64,000 nucleotides of DNA, from positions 372,001-436,000 of the forward strand of contig NZ_JARZAG010000002.1 of the NCBI RefSeq assembly GCF_029892155.1. The letters run 5' to 3'. The translations under genes were made by a program, and so were the position numbers. The stretch is from Kitasatospora sp. GAS204B (GTDB taxonomy: Bacteria; Actinomycetota; Actinomycetes; Streptomycetales; Streptomycetaceae). The notes beneath the pieces are model-generated. The model did not search any database. It was not told where the DNA came from and worked only from the letters and a program-made list of their open reading frames with translations. This document shows, one piece after another, positions 36,934 through 45,953 of the stretch (its first letter is position 1; each line of letters starts with the position of its first letter).

Positions 36934-37537
36934 CACCGGGTCCCCCCAAGCGGGGCCCCCGTGCCCCGCTCCCCCGATACCCCGGTGTCCCCCGATTTCC
37001 CCCGTGTGGGAAGCACTCTCTCCCCCCGGACGAGGTGACCCCGCAGCCCCCCGGCTGCGGGAGCACCTCTACGCGCTTCCCCGGCGCTGAGAAGACTCTG
37101 ACAGTCCGCGATTGACGTTCGATAAACGACGACTAACCGCCCCCGCACGTCGACCCAACCAGGCATACTGTCAGCTCAGCGGCCCGGCTGTCGCGCACCA
37201 CCCCTCGCGCCATGCGGGCGTGCGGCGGGACCCGCACCACCCCGATCCGCCCCGTCATGCCCCCCGGTGACCGCCTGCCGCCCCGGTATCGACCCGCCCC
37301 CGACCAGGCAGCCGACCGGCGAATCGGCGCCCGTCGGGATGAGTTGGCCGGAAAGGGACTCCACAGCACGGTGATCGCGCATATTCTCAGAGGCCAGGTG
37401 GCACGTGCGGTTTCCGGCGTGTCGATACGGACCAGGGCGGAGTGGGCTGAGGGCTCGACAGGCAGCGCGGAGCGGGACACCACGACCGGCGCACGGCGCG
37501 GCGGCGGGTGGCCAGGTGGGAAAGGTGCCTCTCAATC
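36934..37537. other. 604-bp gene-free stretch: C-run block, inverted repeat, promoter-like box
   Basis: 36942-37052 holds ten runs of 4-6 C on the plus strand. Six consecutive runs between 36956 and 37003 are separated by only 3-5 nt, so the minus strand can form G-quadruplexes and the SARP transcript has a C-rich, G-poor end suited to Rho. An 8-bp inverted repeat CTGACAGT/ACTGTCAG (37098-37105, 37167-37174) flanks a TTGACG...TAACCG promoter-like pair (37112 on). The rest to 37537 shows no credible gene. Confidence 0.5.
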
Positions 37538-38293
37538 GTGACGACGGGACAGATATCGGACCCCGCCCGGGGTGGGACCGCCGGGGCTGCCCCGACCTGC
37601 CACCGTGCGGACCGCAGCGCGGAACGCGCGCTGCAGGCGGTGGCCTTCGACGCGATCGGCGCCCGGTACAGCGAGGCGTTCCCCGCCAAGTCCGGCCAGC
37701 TGGCGGCCACTCGCCGGCTCCTCACCGAACTCCGGCCGGGCGAGCCGGTGTTGGAGATCGGCTGCGGCACCGGTGATCCGACGACCCGCCAGCTCGCCGA
37801 GGCCGGCCTGCGGGTCACCGCCATCGACCTCTCCGACGGGATGCTCTCGCTCGCCCGTCAGGCCCTGCCCGGCGCCGCCGACTACCACCGGATGGACCTC
37901 TACGACCTGGGCACCGTGCGCGCCGAGACGGCCTGGGGGCTGCCCGCGCTCGGTCCGGCCGGGGCCGGCGGCTTCGCGGCGGCCACCGCCTTCTTCTCCC
38001 TGATCCTGCTGCCGCAACGGGAGATCCAGCTGGCCCTGTGGCGGATCCGGACACTGCTGCGGCCCGGCGGCCTGCTGGCGCTCGGCATGGTCGAGGCCGA
38101 CCTGGACGACTACCCGATGCGCTTCCTCGGCCAGGAGATCCGGATCAGCGGGTTCCTGCGCGAGGAGCTGGCCGAGCTGCTCCGTCAGGCCGGCTTCACG
38201 GTGGAGGAGCTGAACGGCCGTCCGTACGCCCCGGCTTGCAGCACCCTGCCACCGGAGGAGCAGCTCTTCCTGCACTGTCGCCGCACCGCCTGA
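37538..38293 (+). CDS. SAM-dependent class I methyltransferase
   Basis: 251 aa from the GTG at 37538 (a GTG at 37508 is possible). Motif I is VLEIGCGTGDPT, motif II VTAIDLSDGMLSLA, then LGTVRAETAWGLPALG and the post-III LRPGGLLALGMVEAD. Small-molecule methyltransferase of the UbiE/tRNA-type general fold; substrate unknown. It follows the SARP regulator on the same strand after a 600-bp gap with its own promoter-like sequence, so it is not clearly in an operon with it. Confidence 0.8.
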   Translation: MTTGQISDPARGGTAGAAPTCHRADRSAERALQAVAFDAIGARYSEAFPAKSGQLAATRRLLTELRPGEPVLEIGCGTGDPTTRQLAEAGLRVTAIDLSDGMLSLARQALPGAADYHRMDLYDLGTVRAETAWGLPALGPAGAGGFAAATAFFSLILLPQREIQLALWRIRTLLRPGGLLALGMVEADLDDYPMRFLGQEIRISGFLREELAELLRQAGFTVEELNGRPYAPACSTLPPEEQLFLHCRRTA

Positions 38294-38352
38294 CGTACCC
38301 GCAGCACCCGCAGTACCCGTGGCACCCAGCTCCGACCGGCTCGTCCAGCGGG

Positions 38353-38385
38353 ACCAGCAGAACCAGTTAGACCAGATCCGACCAG
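38353..38385. repeat. Four ACCAG direct repeats upstream of the third SpoIIE gene
   Basis: ACCAG at 38353, 38362, 38371 and 38381 (9-10 bp periodicity, about one helical turn), ending 15 nt before the GTG start. Confidence 0.4.
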
Positions 38386-38400
38386 TAAGAACAGGCAGCC

Positions 38401-40320
38401 GTGCGCGACCTTCCCTCTCCTCAGGCCGGCCAGCCGCCCGCCGTCCCGGCCCAGCGCCGTCCGCCGCCCGGGCAGCCCGCCGCCGCCATCGCGACGCCGT
38501 TGAACCTGAGGGTCCGCCAGGCCGTGACCGAGCGGCTCGGCTACCTCAACGACGCCACCCGGCAGATCAACACCAGCCTCGATCCGGCCGCGACCGTCCG
38601 CAGCCTGGCCAAGGTGCTGGTCCCGGCGCTGGCCGACGCGGCGCTGGTCCACCTGCGCGAGCCGGTGCTGGGCGGCGGCCCGCGCCGGGACCGCGGCGGA
38701 CCGGTCGAGCTGCGGCTGCACCGGGCGGAGGGCACCCGGCTCGGCAACGGCCGCCGGGTCGTCACCGCGCAGCCCGGCGGCGCGCTGGACCGGGCGCTGC
38801 GCGAGGCCGCGCCGGCCGGCCCGGTGGTGCTGGGCACGGCCGAGGGCGAGCGGCTGCGGCCTCTCTTCGCCGAGCTGTACGGCGCTCGCGCGCTGGCCGG
38901 GCTGGCCCGGGGCACGGCGCTGCTCGCACTGCCGCTGCGCGGTCGGGAGAAGCGCGGCAAGGAGGCCGACGGCAGGCAGCGGCGGGCGGACTCGGTGCTC
39001 GGCCTGCTGGTGCTGGTCCGCCGCCCCGGCAAGCCGGACGACGACTACCACCGACTGCACGCGCACACCCGGCACAGCGATCAGAGCAAGGAGCCGGCCC
39101 GCTTCGACCCGGCCGACACCCAGACCGCCGCCCACCTGGCCACCCTGGCCGGCCTCGCGGTCGACACCGCCCAGCGCTACACCCGCGAGTCGGAGATCGC
39201 CAACAAGTTGCAGCGCAGCATGCTGCCGGACGACCTGCCCCAGCCGCACGGGGTACGACTGGCCCACCGCTACCTGCCCGGTGAGGCCGACTCCCAGGTC
39301 GGCGGCGACTGGTACGACGCGATCCCGCTGCCCGGCAACCGGGTGGCGCTGATCGTGGGCGACGTGATGGGCCACTCGCTGACCTCGGCGGCCGTGATGG
39401 GTCAACTGCGGACCAGCGCGCAGACCCTGGCCGCGCTCGACCTGCCGCCGCACGAGGTGCTCTACCACCTGGACGAGCAGGCCCAGCGCCTCGGCCGCGA
39501 ACAGCACCTGGCCACCTGCGTCTTCGCGGTCTACGACCCGATCGCCAACCGGATCGTGGTGGCCAACGCCGGACACATGCCGCCGGCGCTGATCCACCCG
39601 GACGGCCGCGCCGAACTGCTGGAGGAGCTGCCGGCGGGCGCGCCGATCGGCGTCGGCGGCGTCGACTTCGCCTCCCAGGAGCTGGACGCGCCGCCCGGCT
39701 CGGCGCTGCTGCTCTTCACCGACGGCCTGGTGGAGACCCGCCGCCGCCCGCTGGCCAGCGGCCTTGAGCGGCTGCGCGAACGGCTCTCCGGCGTGCACCA
39801 GCACTCCCCCGAGCAGCTCTGCCACGAGGCCCTGCGGATCCTGCCGCCCGGCGACCGCGGCGACGACATCGCCCTGCTGGCGGCCGCCTTCGACGGGATC
39901 CCGGCCGACGACGTCGCGTACTGGTACCTCCAACCGCGCAACGAGACCCCCGGGCGCGCCCGCCGGCTGGTCGGCCACGCGCTGCGCCGCTGGGGGTTGG
40001 ACGAGCTGGTGGAGAACACCGAGCTGATGGTGAGCGAGCTGGTCACCAACGCCGTGCAGCACGCCAAGAAGCCGGTGACGCTCCGTCTGGTGCGCACCTC
40101 GGTGCTGCGCTGCGAGATCGGCGACGACAGCCCGCAGCTGCCGCGCCGCCGCAGGGCGGGCCTGGATGAGGAGCGCGGCCGGGGCCTGGAGCTGGTCGCC
40201 AAATGCGCCGACGACTGGGGCTCGACCCGGCTCGGCGGCGGCAAGATGGTCTGGTTCGAGCAGAAACTGCCGCCCCGGGCCTTCGGCGGCCGCGGGGCCC
40301 GCAGAGCGGGCGATGCCTGA
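38401..40320 (+). CDS. GAF-SpoIIE phosphatase with HATPase domain (paralogue 3)
   Basis: 639 aa. A GAF-like sensor (~40-265) is interrupted by a basic/acidic linker (REKRGKEADGRQRR). The SpoIIE/PP2C phosphatase (~275-500) has GGDWYDAIPLP near 301, IVGDVMGHS and LFTDGLVETR. The C-terminal RsbW-like HATPase (~515-625) has ELMVSELVTNAVQHA. It lacks the PAS pair of the two paralogues at 7.4-13.1 kb. GTG start, weak Shine-Dalgarno (AGG). Likely part of the anti-sigma/antagonist switching network. Confidence 0.9.
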   Translation: MRDLPSPQAGQPPAVPAQRRPPPGQPAAAIATPLNLRVRQAVTERLGYLNDATRQINTSLDPAATVRSLAKVLVPALADAALVHLREPVLGGGPRRDRGGPVELRLHRAEGTRLGNGRRVVTAQPGGALDRALREAAPAGPVVLGTAEGERLRPLFAELYGARALAGLARGTALLALPLRGREKRGKEADGRQRRADSVLGLLVLVRRPGKPDDDYHRLHAHTRHSDQSKEPARFDPADTQTAAHLATLAGLAVDTAQRYTRESEIANKLQRSMLPDDLPQPHGVRLAHRYLPGEADSQVGGDWYDAIPLPGNRVALIVGDVMGHSLTSAAVMGQLRTSAQTLAALDLPPHEVLYHLDEQAQRLGREQHLATCVFAVYDPIANRIVVANAGHMPPALIHPDGRAELLEELPAGAPIGVGGVDFASQELDAPPGSALLLFTDGLVETRRRPLASGLERLRERLSGVHQHSPEQLCHEALRILPPGDRGDDIALLAAAFDGIPADDVAYWYLQPRNETPGRARRLVGHALRRWGLDELVENTELMVSELVTNAVQHAKKPVTLRLVRTSVLRCEIGDDSPQLPRRRRAGLDEERGRGLELVAKCADDWGSTRLGGGKMVWFEQKLPPRAFGGRGARRAGDA

Positions 40321-40365
40321 TGTGCAGGCCGACGTAGCCGGGCCCGCCGAATCACAACCGCCGGG

Positions 40366-41178
40366 TCACTGCCGCAGGCGGCGCCAGAGCGGGCGCGGGA
40401 TGATGCGCAGGCCGTGCGAGAGGACCGCGAGCTTGCGGGGGATCCAGACCACGGCGGCGCCGCGCGCGACGGCCGCCGCGACGGCGGCGCCGACCGCGGG
40501 GGCGGTGGTGGCGGCCGGGGCGGGCGGCATGCCCTCGGTCATCCGGCCGATCACGAAGCCGGGGCGGACCAGCAACACCCGCACGCCGCTGCCGTGCAGG
40601 GAGTCCGCGAGGCCGCGGGCGAAGGCGTCCAGGCCCGCCTTGGCGGCGCCGTAGACGAAGTTGGCCTTGCGCGGGCGCACGGCCGCCACCGAGGAGAGCA
40701 CCACGATCAGGCCCCGGCCCTGGGTGCGCAGGTGCGGCACGGCGGCGAGCAGCGTGGTGACGTGGCCGGTGAGGTTGGTCTCGATCAGCCGCCCCGCGGC
40801 CACCGGGTCGCCGTCCAGCACCTGCTGCGGCGTCAGGATCCCGGCGGCCGAGACCACCAGGTCGATCGGGCCGGTGGCGAAGAGGTCGTCCACCAGCCGC
40901 TGGTGGCTGTCGAGCGCGGTGGCGTCGTACGGCACGGTGCGCACCTCGTACGGCAGGTGCGCACCCAGCTCGGCCATCCGCTGCTCGTCGCGCCCGGCCA
41001 GGATCACCTCGGAGCCGGGCGGGGCGTCCAGCGCCTTGAGGATCTCGTGGCCGATCTCGCTGCCGCCGCCGAGCAGCAGGATCCGCCCCGGCGGGCGGCC
41101 GTGACCACCCGCCGGGCCGATCCCGGTCCCGGCCATCAGGTGCTCGGCCGCTTCGCTCGGGTGGTTCGCATCCGTCAT
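40366..41178 (-). CDS. dprE2: DprE2-like decaprenylphospho-2-keto-pentose reductase (SDR)
   Basis: 270-aa short-chain dehydrogenase. NAD(P) loop GGGSEIGHEI, LVVSAAGILT, and catalytic SSVAAV...YGAAKAG (Ser-Tyr-Lys). With DprE1 it epimerises decaprenylphosphoryl ribose to the arabinose donor: DprE1 makes the 2-keto intermediate and DprE2 reduces it. The start at 41178 is 5 nt after the DprE1 stop. Assigned by family pattern plus operon order. Confidence 0.85.
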   Translation of the reverse strand: MTDANHPSEAAEHLMAGTGIGPAGGHGRPPGRILLLGGGSEIGHEILKALDAPPGSEVILAGRDEQRMAELGAHLPYEVRTVPYDATALDSHQRLVDDLFATGPIDLVVSAAGILTPQQVLDGDPVAAGRLIETNLTGHVTTLLAAVPHLRTQGRGLIVVLSSVAAVRPRKANFVYGAAKAGLDAFARGLADSLHGSGVRVLLVRPGFVIGRMTEGMPPAPAATTAPAVGAAVAAAVARGAAVVWIPRKLAVLSHGLRIIPRPLWRRLRQ

Positions 41179-41183
41179 GTGGT

Positions 41184-42530
41184 TCAAGGACACAGTCCCA
41201 GTCTCCGTCCCAGGTCGGACCGCATGGTGTTGGCGGGGTCGAGGCGGGCCCGCACCGCGCGCCAATCCTCCAACGACCCGTACATCGCGTCGAAGGCGGC
41301 GCGCCCGAGGCGGGCGTCCTTCGCCAGGTAGACCCGCCCGCCCGCCTCGGCGACGCGCCGGTCCAGCCGGTCCAGCGTCGCCCGCAGCCGGCCCCGGGCC
41401 AGCGTGCCGCCCACCGGCAGGTCGACGGCCAGCGACCAGCCGGGCAGCGGGAAGGAGAGCGGCCCGGCGCCCGCCGTTCCGAACCGCTTCACGGTGCCCA
41501 GGAACGGCGCCGCCCCGGCCCGGCGCAGCGCGGTCAGCGCCTCGCCGAGCAGTCCGACGGCCGGCTCCGGCACCACGAACTGGTACTGCAGGAAGCCGCG
41601 CGGGCCCAGCGCCCGGTTCCACTCGCGGACCGCGTCCAGCCGGTGGAAGAACTCGGGCAGGCACTGCACGCTGTGCCGCTCGCGCGGCGCCCGGCGGTAC
41701 CAGAGTTCGTTGAAGGCCCGCGCGGTCAACGGGGTGAAGGGACCGACCGGCAGCCGGGGCGCGCGCGGCGCACGCCCCGGCGTGTAGCGCAGCTCACCGC
41801 CCGAGGCCAGGTGGTCGCCGCGGTCCACGATCCCGCGCCCCAGCGCCCGCCCGCTCGCGGTGGTGTCGATCCAGGCGACCGCGTACCGGCTGCCGCGCGA
41901 GGCCGCGTCCAGCTCGTCGAGCAGCGCGTCCAGGTCGGCGACCCGCCGCGAGGTGACCCGCAACCGGTCGCTGCCCAGCGGCAGCAGCCGGATGGTGGCG
42001 GCCAGGATCACGCCGGTCAGGCCCATCCCGCCGATGGTGGCCGCGAAGGCCTCGCCGTCCTGATCCGGGGTCAGCACCCGCAGCCGCCCGGTCCCGTCCA
42101 GCAGCTCGATGCTCTCCAGCCAGTGCCCGATGCTGCCGTCGCTGCGCTGGTTCTTCCCGTGCACGTCGGCGGCGATGGCGCCGCCGACGGTCAGCCGGCT
42201 GGTCCCCGGGAGCACCGGGAGCAGCAAGCCCGCCGGGACCGTGTGGGCCAGTAGCTGTCCGAAGCCGACCGAGCCGGCCGCCCGCACCGTGCCGCCCAGC
42301 GCGTCCAGTTCGACGGTGCGGCCGGTGGCCGGGGCGAGCACCACTCCCCCGGCGTTCTGCGCGGCGTCCCCGTAGCTGCAGCCGGCCCCGCGGGCCAGCA
42401 GTCCGCGCTCGGCGCAGCCCGCGATCAGCTCGCCCAGCGCCTCGGTGGGCAGCGGGCCGTGCACCTCGCTGCGGCTTCCGGTGCTGCGCCCCCAGCCCTG
42501 CAGCAGCACATCCGCCTGACCTTCCGTCAT
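41184..42530 (-). CDS. dprE1: DprE1-like decaprenylphosphoryl-beta-D-ribose 2'-oxidase
   Basis: 448-aa FAD oxidoreductase (PCMH/VAO fold). ARGAGCSYGDAAQNAGG and LPVLPGTSRLTVGGAIAADV form the FAD-binding region; HGKNQRSDGSIG, ELWYRRAP, GPRGFLQYQFVVPE and YLAKDARL align with mycobacterial DprE1. The residue matching Cys387 of M. tuberculosis (GWNICVDFP) is Ala368 here (GWSLAVDLP). The ATG overlaps the UbiA stop (ATGA). Confidence 0.87.
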   Translation of the reverse strand: MTEGQADVLLQGWGRSTGSRSEVHGPLPTEALGELIAGCAERGLLARGAGCSYGDAAQNAGGVVLAPATGRTVELDALGGTVRAAGSVGFGQLLAHTVPAGLLLPVLPGTSRLTVGGAIAADVHGKNQRSDGSIGHWLESIELLDGTGRLRVLTPDQDGEAFAATIGGMGLTGVILAATIRLLPLGSDRLRVTSRRVADLDALLDELDAASRGSRYAVAWIDTTASGRALGRGIVDRGDHLASGGELRYTPGRAPRAPRLPVGPFTPLTARAFNELWYRRAPRERHSVQCLPEFFHRLDAVREWNRALGPRGFLQYQFVVPEPAVGLLGEALTALRRAGAAPFLGTVKRFGTAGAGPLSFPLPGWSLAVDLPVGGTLARGRLRATLDRLDRRVAEAGGRVYLAKDARLGRAAFDAMYGSLEDWRAVRARLDPANTMRSDLGRRLGLCP

Positions 42531-43465
42531 GTCGTCCCCGCTGCCACGAAGAGCACCAGCCATACCAACTCGCATCCCAGCATCGGTCCGTCACGGGTGA
42601 TCAGATCCTCGACCTTCGCCATGGTGGCCCGGCCGGTCAAGCGGTCGAACCGCAGCAGCGCGGCGGCCAGCGGAAGCACCGTCACCAGGTGCCAGTCCAC
42701 GGCCCAGCGGGACCCGTTGAGCAGGGCCCAGCCGAGGTAGGCGCCGATCATCGCCATGCTCACCGCCCGCTGCGCCAGGCGCAGCCCCCGCGGGGTGTAG
42801 CGGCGCAGGCAGGGCCGGTGGCCGACGGCCGCCGGGCCCAGTGCCGCCAGCTCGGTGTACCGCTTGGAGATCGCCACCAGCAGCGCGCCGAGGCTGCAGA
42901 CCAGCACGAACCAACCGGACGGGGCGACCGCCGCGGCGGCCGCGCCGCCTATCGCGCGCAGCACGAACCCGGAGGCCAGCATGGTCAGTTCGAGCACCGG
43001 GAGGTGCTTGAGGGTGGCGGAGTACAGGAAGGACATGGCCAGGTAGCCGGTCAGGCAGGCGGCCAGGCCCGCACTGGAGATCACCAGCGCGCCGGCCTCG
43101 GCCAGCGCCACGCAGGCCACCGCGACCGCGAGGGCGTGCCGTTCGGCCAGGTCGCCGCTGGCCACCGGGCGGGTGCACTTGGCGGGGTGGTGCCGGTCGC
43201 GCTCGGCGTCGGCCACGTCGTTGACGAAGTACACCGCGCAGGAGGCCAGGGTGAAGACCACGAAGGCGACCAGGGCGCCGCCCAGGCCCTCGATCCGGCC
43301 GCGGTCGGCGGCGGCCACCGGCGCCGCGAAGACCAGCAGGTTCTTCGGCCACTGCCGGGGCCGCGAGGTGCGCAGCACCGCGCGCGGCAAGCCGATCCGG
43401 GCCGCCCCGGGGTCGGGGGCGGGTTGGAGTTCGGGGGCCGGGAGCACCGGCGGCTGCGCGGTCAT
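42527..43465 (-). CDS. ubiA: UbiA-family decaprenyl-phosphate phosphoribosyltransferase
   Basis: 312-aa integral membrane prenyltransferase with about eight helices. NDVADAERDRHHPAKCTRP is the phosphoribosyl-transfer variant of the UbiA aspartate motif seen in mycobacterial DPPR synthase. The second Asp motif has changed to a KRYTELAAL loop, as in that subgroup. It couples PRPP to polyprenyl phosphate, the first step of the DprE1/DprE2 route. It overlaps both neighbours by 4 nt (ATGA). Confidence 0.87.
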   Translation of the reverse strand: MTAQPPVLPAPELQPAPDPGAARIGLPRAVLRTSRPRQWPKNLLVFAAPVAAADRGRIEGLGGALVAFVVFTLASCAVYFVNDVADAERDRHHPAKCTRPVASGDLAERHALAVAVACVALAEAGALVISSAGLAACLTGYLAMSFLYSATLKHLPVLELTMLASGFVLRAIGGAAAAAVAPSGWFVLVCSLGALLVAISKRYTELAALGPAAVGHRPCLRRYTPRGLRLAQRAVSMAMIGAYLGWALLNGSRWAVDWHLVTVLPLAAALLRFDRLTGRATMAKVEDLITRDGPMLGCELVWLVLFVAAGTT

Positions 43466-44742
43466 CGGGCGTACACCGCCGTGAAGTCACGGCTGGTCGG
43501 CTCGAAGTACCGGTCGGCGGGCCGCTCCTGGTCGGGCAGCAGCTTGGTCGACGTGGGGTTCGCCGGGTCGGTGCCCGGCTGGTAGTAGTTGTACGACATC
43601 CAGGCCGGGTTGATGTCCAGCTGCATCGCCTGCACGCAGCCGGCCTGGTGCAGCAGGTCGGCCAGGGTGCGCACGGAGAGCGCGGGCCCGTAGACGTAGA
43701 TCAGCCGGCCGTCCTCGGTGATGCCGACGCCCGAGCGCCAGACGAAGAACTTGCCGCCGATGGTCAGGCCCCAGCCGCTCTCCACGTTGCGGTCCACGTC
43801 GTCGGGCACGGTCGAGTGGTCGACGACCAGGCGCAGGTTCTGCCGCACGCCCACCACGTCCGGGGTCATCGAGACCTCGTCGCCCCAGCTGCCGACGGTG
43901 GTGTGGCCGTCCTTGTAGAAGACCAGCGAGCCCGCGCCGTCCCGCAGCGTGCCGTGGGTGACGCCGTTGAGGTAGAAGCCGCCCTGCGCCTCGGCCACCT
44001 TGAAGCCGCCGTTGAAGCTGGCCAGCAGGCCGTCCCTGGCATCGGCCGGGATGTTCGGCGGCACGCCCCAGTTGTCGGGGCCCGGGTCATCGGTGCCGGG
44101 GTGCAGCTGGAAGCGGGTCAGGCGCTGGTCCATCGAGACCACGGCGGCCAGGTAGGAGGTGTGCTCGCTGTCCGGGCGCAGCATCGCGCTGAGCACCGAC
44201 GGGACGCCCCGGGAGCTGCCGATCACGTGCCAGGCCCCCTCCCCGGCGATCGGGTCGCCGGCCGGGGAGACCAGCGGGGCCGGGTTGATCGGCGCGATGG
44301 CCGGGGCGCCGGGGTGCTTGTTCTCGGCGCTCGCCACGGCGGACGGCGTGGTGGGGGACAGGCCGCCGGGGGCGAGCGCGATGGTGGGACGGCCGCCGAC
44401 CTTGGGCGGGTTCATCTTGTACTGGGCGGTCTCCAGCCCGGTCACCACCGGGCCGAGGTGGTGGTCGCGCGCCCACTCGGCGATCCGGGCGACGGCGCCG
44501 TCGTTGCCGGGCGCGAGCAGCGCGCTGCCGAGGGAGTAGCCGAGCCAGGTCAGGAAGACCAGGAAGAGGCCCAACGTCACCTGCACCGGGCGCTTGCGCA
44601 GCAGGCGGCGCAGCCACCCGCGGCGGCGCGGGACGGGGGCCCGGGGAGCCTCGCCTTCCTCGGCCACGGTCCGGGGTTGCTGGGTGGGGGATTGCTGGGT
44701 CTGGGGTTGCTGGTCCGCTTCGGGTTCGGTCGACGATGCCAC
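43462..44742 (-). CDS. Membrane-anchored phosphodiester glycosidase (NAGPA-like)
   Basis: 426 aa. A Gln/Pro-rich cytoplasmic head with a basic stop (RRRGWLRRLLRKR) precedes one transmembrane helix (VQVTLGLFLVFLTWLGYSLG, ~58-77). The large outer part ends with a phosphodiester-glycosidase domain (LLASFNGGFKV, FYLNGVTHGTL, VFYKDGHTTVG, GVGITEDGRLIYVYG, MQLDINPAWMS). This family uncaps phosphodiester-linked sugars. First gene of the operon; GGGAGAG precedes the GTG. It may trim or remodel a wall glycan made with the DPA donor (inference). Confidence 0.82.
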   Translation of the reverse strand: MASSTEPEADQQPQTQQSPTQQPRTVAEEGEAPRAPVPRRRGWLRRLLRKRPVQVTLGLFLVFLTWLGYSLGSALLAPGNDGAVARIAEWARDHHLGPVVTGLETAQYKMNPPKVGGRPTIALAPGGLSPTTPSAVASAENKHPGAPAIAPINPAPLVSPAGDPIAGEGAWHVIGSSRGVPSVLSAMLRPDSEHTSYLAAVVSMDQRLTRFQLHPGTDDPGPDNWGVPPNIPADARDGLLASFNGGFKVAEAQGGFYLNGVTHGTLRDGAGSLVFYKDGHTTVGSWGDEVSMTPDVVGVRQNLRLVVDHSTVPDDVDRNVESGWGLTIGGKFFVWRSGVGITEDGRLIYVYGPALSVRTLADLLHQAGCVQAMQLDINPAWMSYNYYQPGTDPANPTSTKLLPDQERPADRYFEPTSRDFTAVYAR

Positions 44743-44994
44743 GCCACTCTCTCCCTGCACTGGCGGCACCACCCAGTCGCGGGCGGGCAACCCGGTGCGG
44801 CGGGGCGGACCGCGAACTCCTCTGGCGTGCTCCAGCTCACCGTGGCCCCGGCCGCCCGGCGACGCGGCGCAGGCGCCGGGCCGCACCCCGGCAGCGGACC
44901 CGGCGTGGCGTCACCGGGCGGCATGAGAAAGTGAAGTGACGAGCCGTCAGATCAGTGGACCGAGTCCTCGGGCATCACCCGGTCGGGCGCATCC

Positions 44995-45882
44995 CTACGG
45001 GCCGACGATCCGCACCGGCAGCTGTGCCAGCACGGTGCGCAGCGAGTCCGCGAAGCGGTCGTACTCGGCGCCGCGGGCCGAGCCGGGGCGGGCGGCCAGG
45101 CCGATCCGGCGCCCTGGTGCCGGGTCTGCGAAGTGGACGGCGGCCAGCCGGTCGGCGCGCCCGGACTCCACCGCCAGCGCGGTGGCCGGCAGCAGGGTGA
45201 CGCCGAGTCCGCCGGCCACCAGCTGGACCAGGGTGGAGAGCCCGGCGGCCCGGGTGGAGCCCCCGGCCGGGTCGGCGCCCACCTCGCGGCACAGGTCGAG
45301 CGCCTGGTCGCGCAGGCAGTGGCCCTCCTCCAGCAGCAGCACGTCCAGGTCGAGCAGCGCGTCGCGGGGGACGTCGGTGCGCCCGGCCAGCGGGTGGTCG
45401 GGCGCGGTGACCAGCACGAAGTCCTCGTCGAAGAGCGGGATGTCCCGGGTCGGCGCGCTGCCGCCGGCGGGCAGCGCGAGCAGCAGCAGGTCGAGCCGGC
45501 CGCCGGCCAGGCCGTCGAGCAGCGCGGCGGTGCGCTCCTCGTGGACGTGCAGGTCGAGGTGGGGGTACTGGTCGCGGACCAGGCGCAGCACGGTCGGCAG
45601 CAGGTAGGGCGCGACGGTGGGGATCACGCCCAGGTGCAGCGGCCCGGTGAACGGGCGGCGGGCCGCCTCGACCTCCTGGGTCAGCTCGTGCAGGGCGGCC
45701 AGCACCCGGCGCGCGTGCACGGCCACCCGCTCACCGAGGGGCGTGATGATGACCTTGCGTGTCGTACGCTCCACCAGCTGGGCGCCGAGCGACTCCTCCA
45801 GCGCGGCGAGCGCGCCGGAGAGCGCGGGCTGGCTGGTGCCGACGGCGGCGGCGGCGTCCCGGAAGTGCCGGTGCTCGACCAC
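44995..45882 (-). CDS. oxyR: Peroxide sensor OxyR (LysR family); true start unclear
   Basis: At least 295 aa. LysR winged helix (HFRDAAAAVGTSQPALSGAL) and a substrate-like domain with the peroxide-sensing cysteines C189 and C198 in EGHCLRDQALDLC. Activates ahpCD when oxidised. The first standard start is the GTG at 45882, but the frame upstream (TPTLAQLRAFLAV) is clearly the missing first helix of the DNA-binding domain. No ATG, GTG or TTG occurs before the in-frame TGA at 45961-45963. Either a rare start codon (for example ATC at 45957 or CTG at 45900) or a frameshift is involved. Divergent from ahpC. Confidence 0.85.
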   Translation of the reverse strand: MVEHRHFRDAAAAVGTSQPALSGALAALEESLGAQLVERTTRKVIITPLGERVAVHARRVLAALHELTQEVEAARRPFTGPLHLGVIPTVAPYLLPTVLRLVRDQYPHLDLHVHEERTAALLDGLAGGRLDLLLLALPAGGSAPTRDIPLFDEDFVLVTAPDHPLAGRTDVPRDALLDLDVLLLEEGHCLRDQALDLCREVGADPAGGSTRAAGLSTLVQLVAGGLGVTLLPATALAVESGRADRLAAVHFADPAPGRRIGLAARPGSARGAEYDRFADSLRTVLAQLPVRIVGP

Positions 45883-45953
45883 GGCGAGGAAGGCGCGCAG
45901 CTGCGCGAGCGTCGGCGTCCTGGGGCGGGCCGACCCCGATCCGTGCTGGGTAC

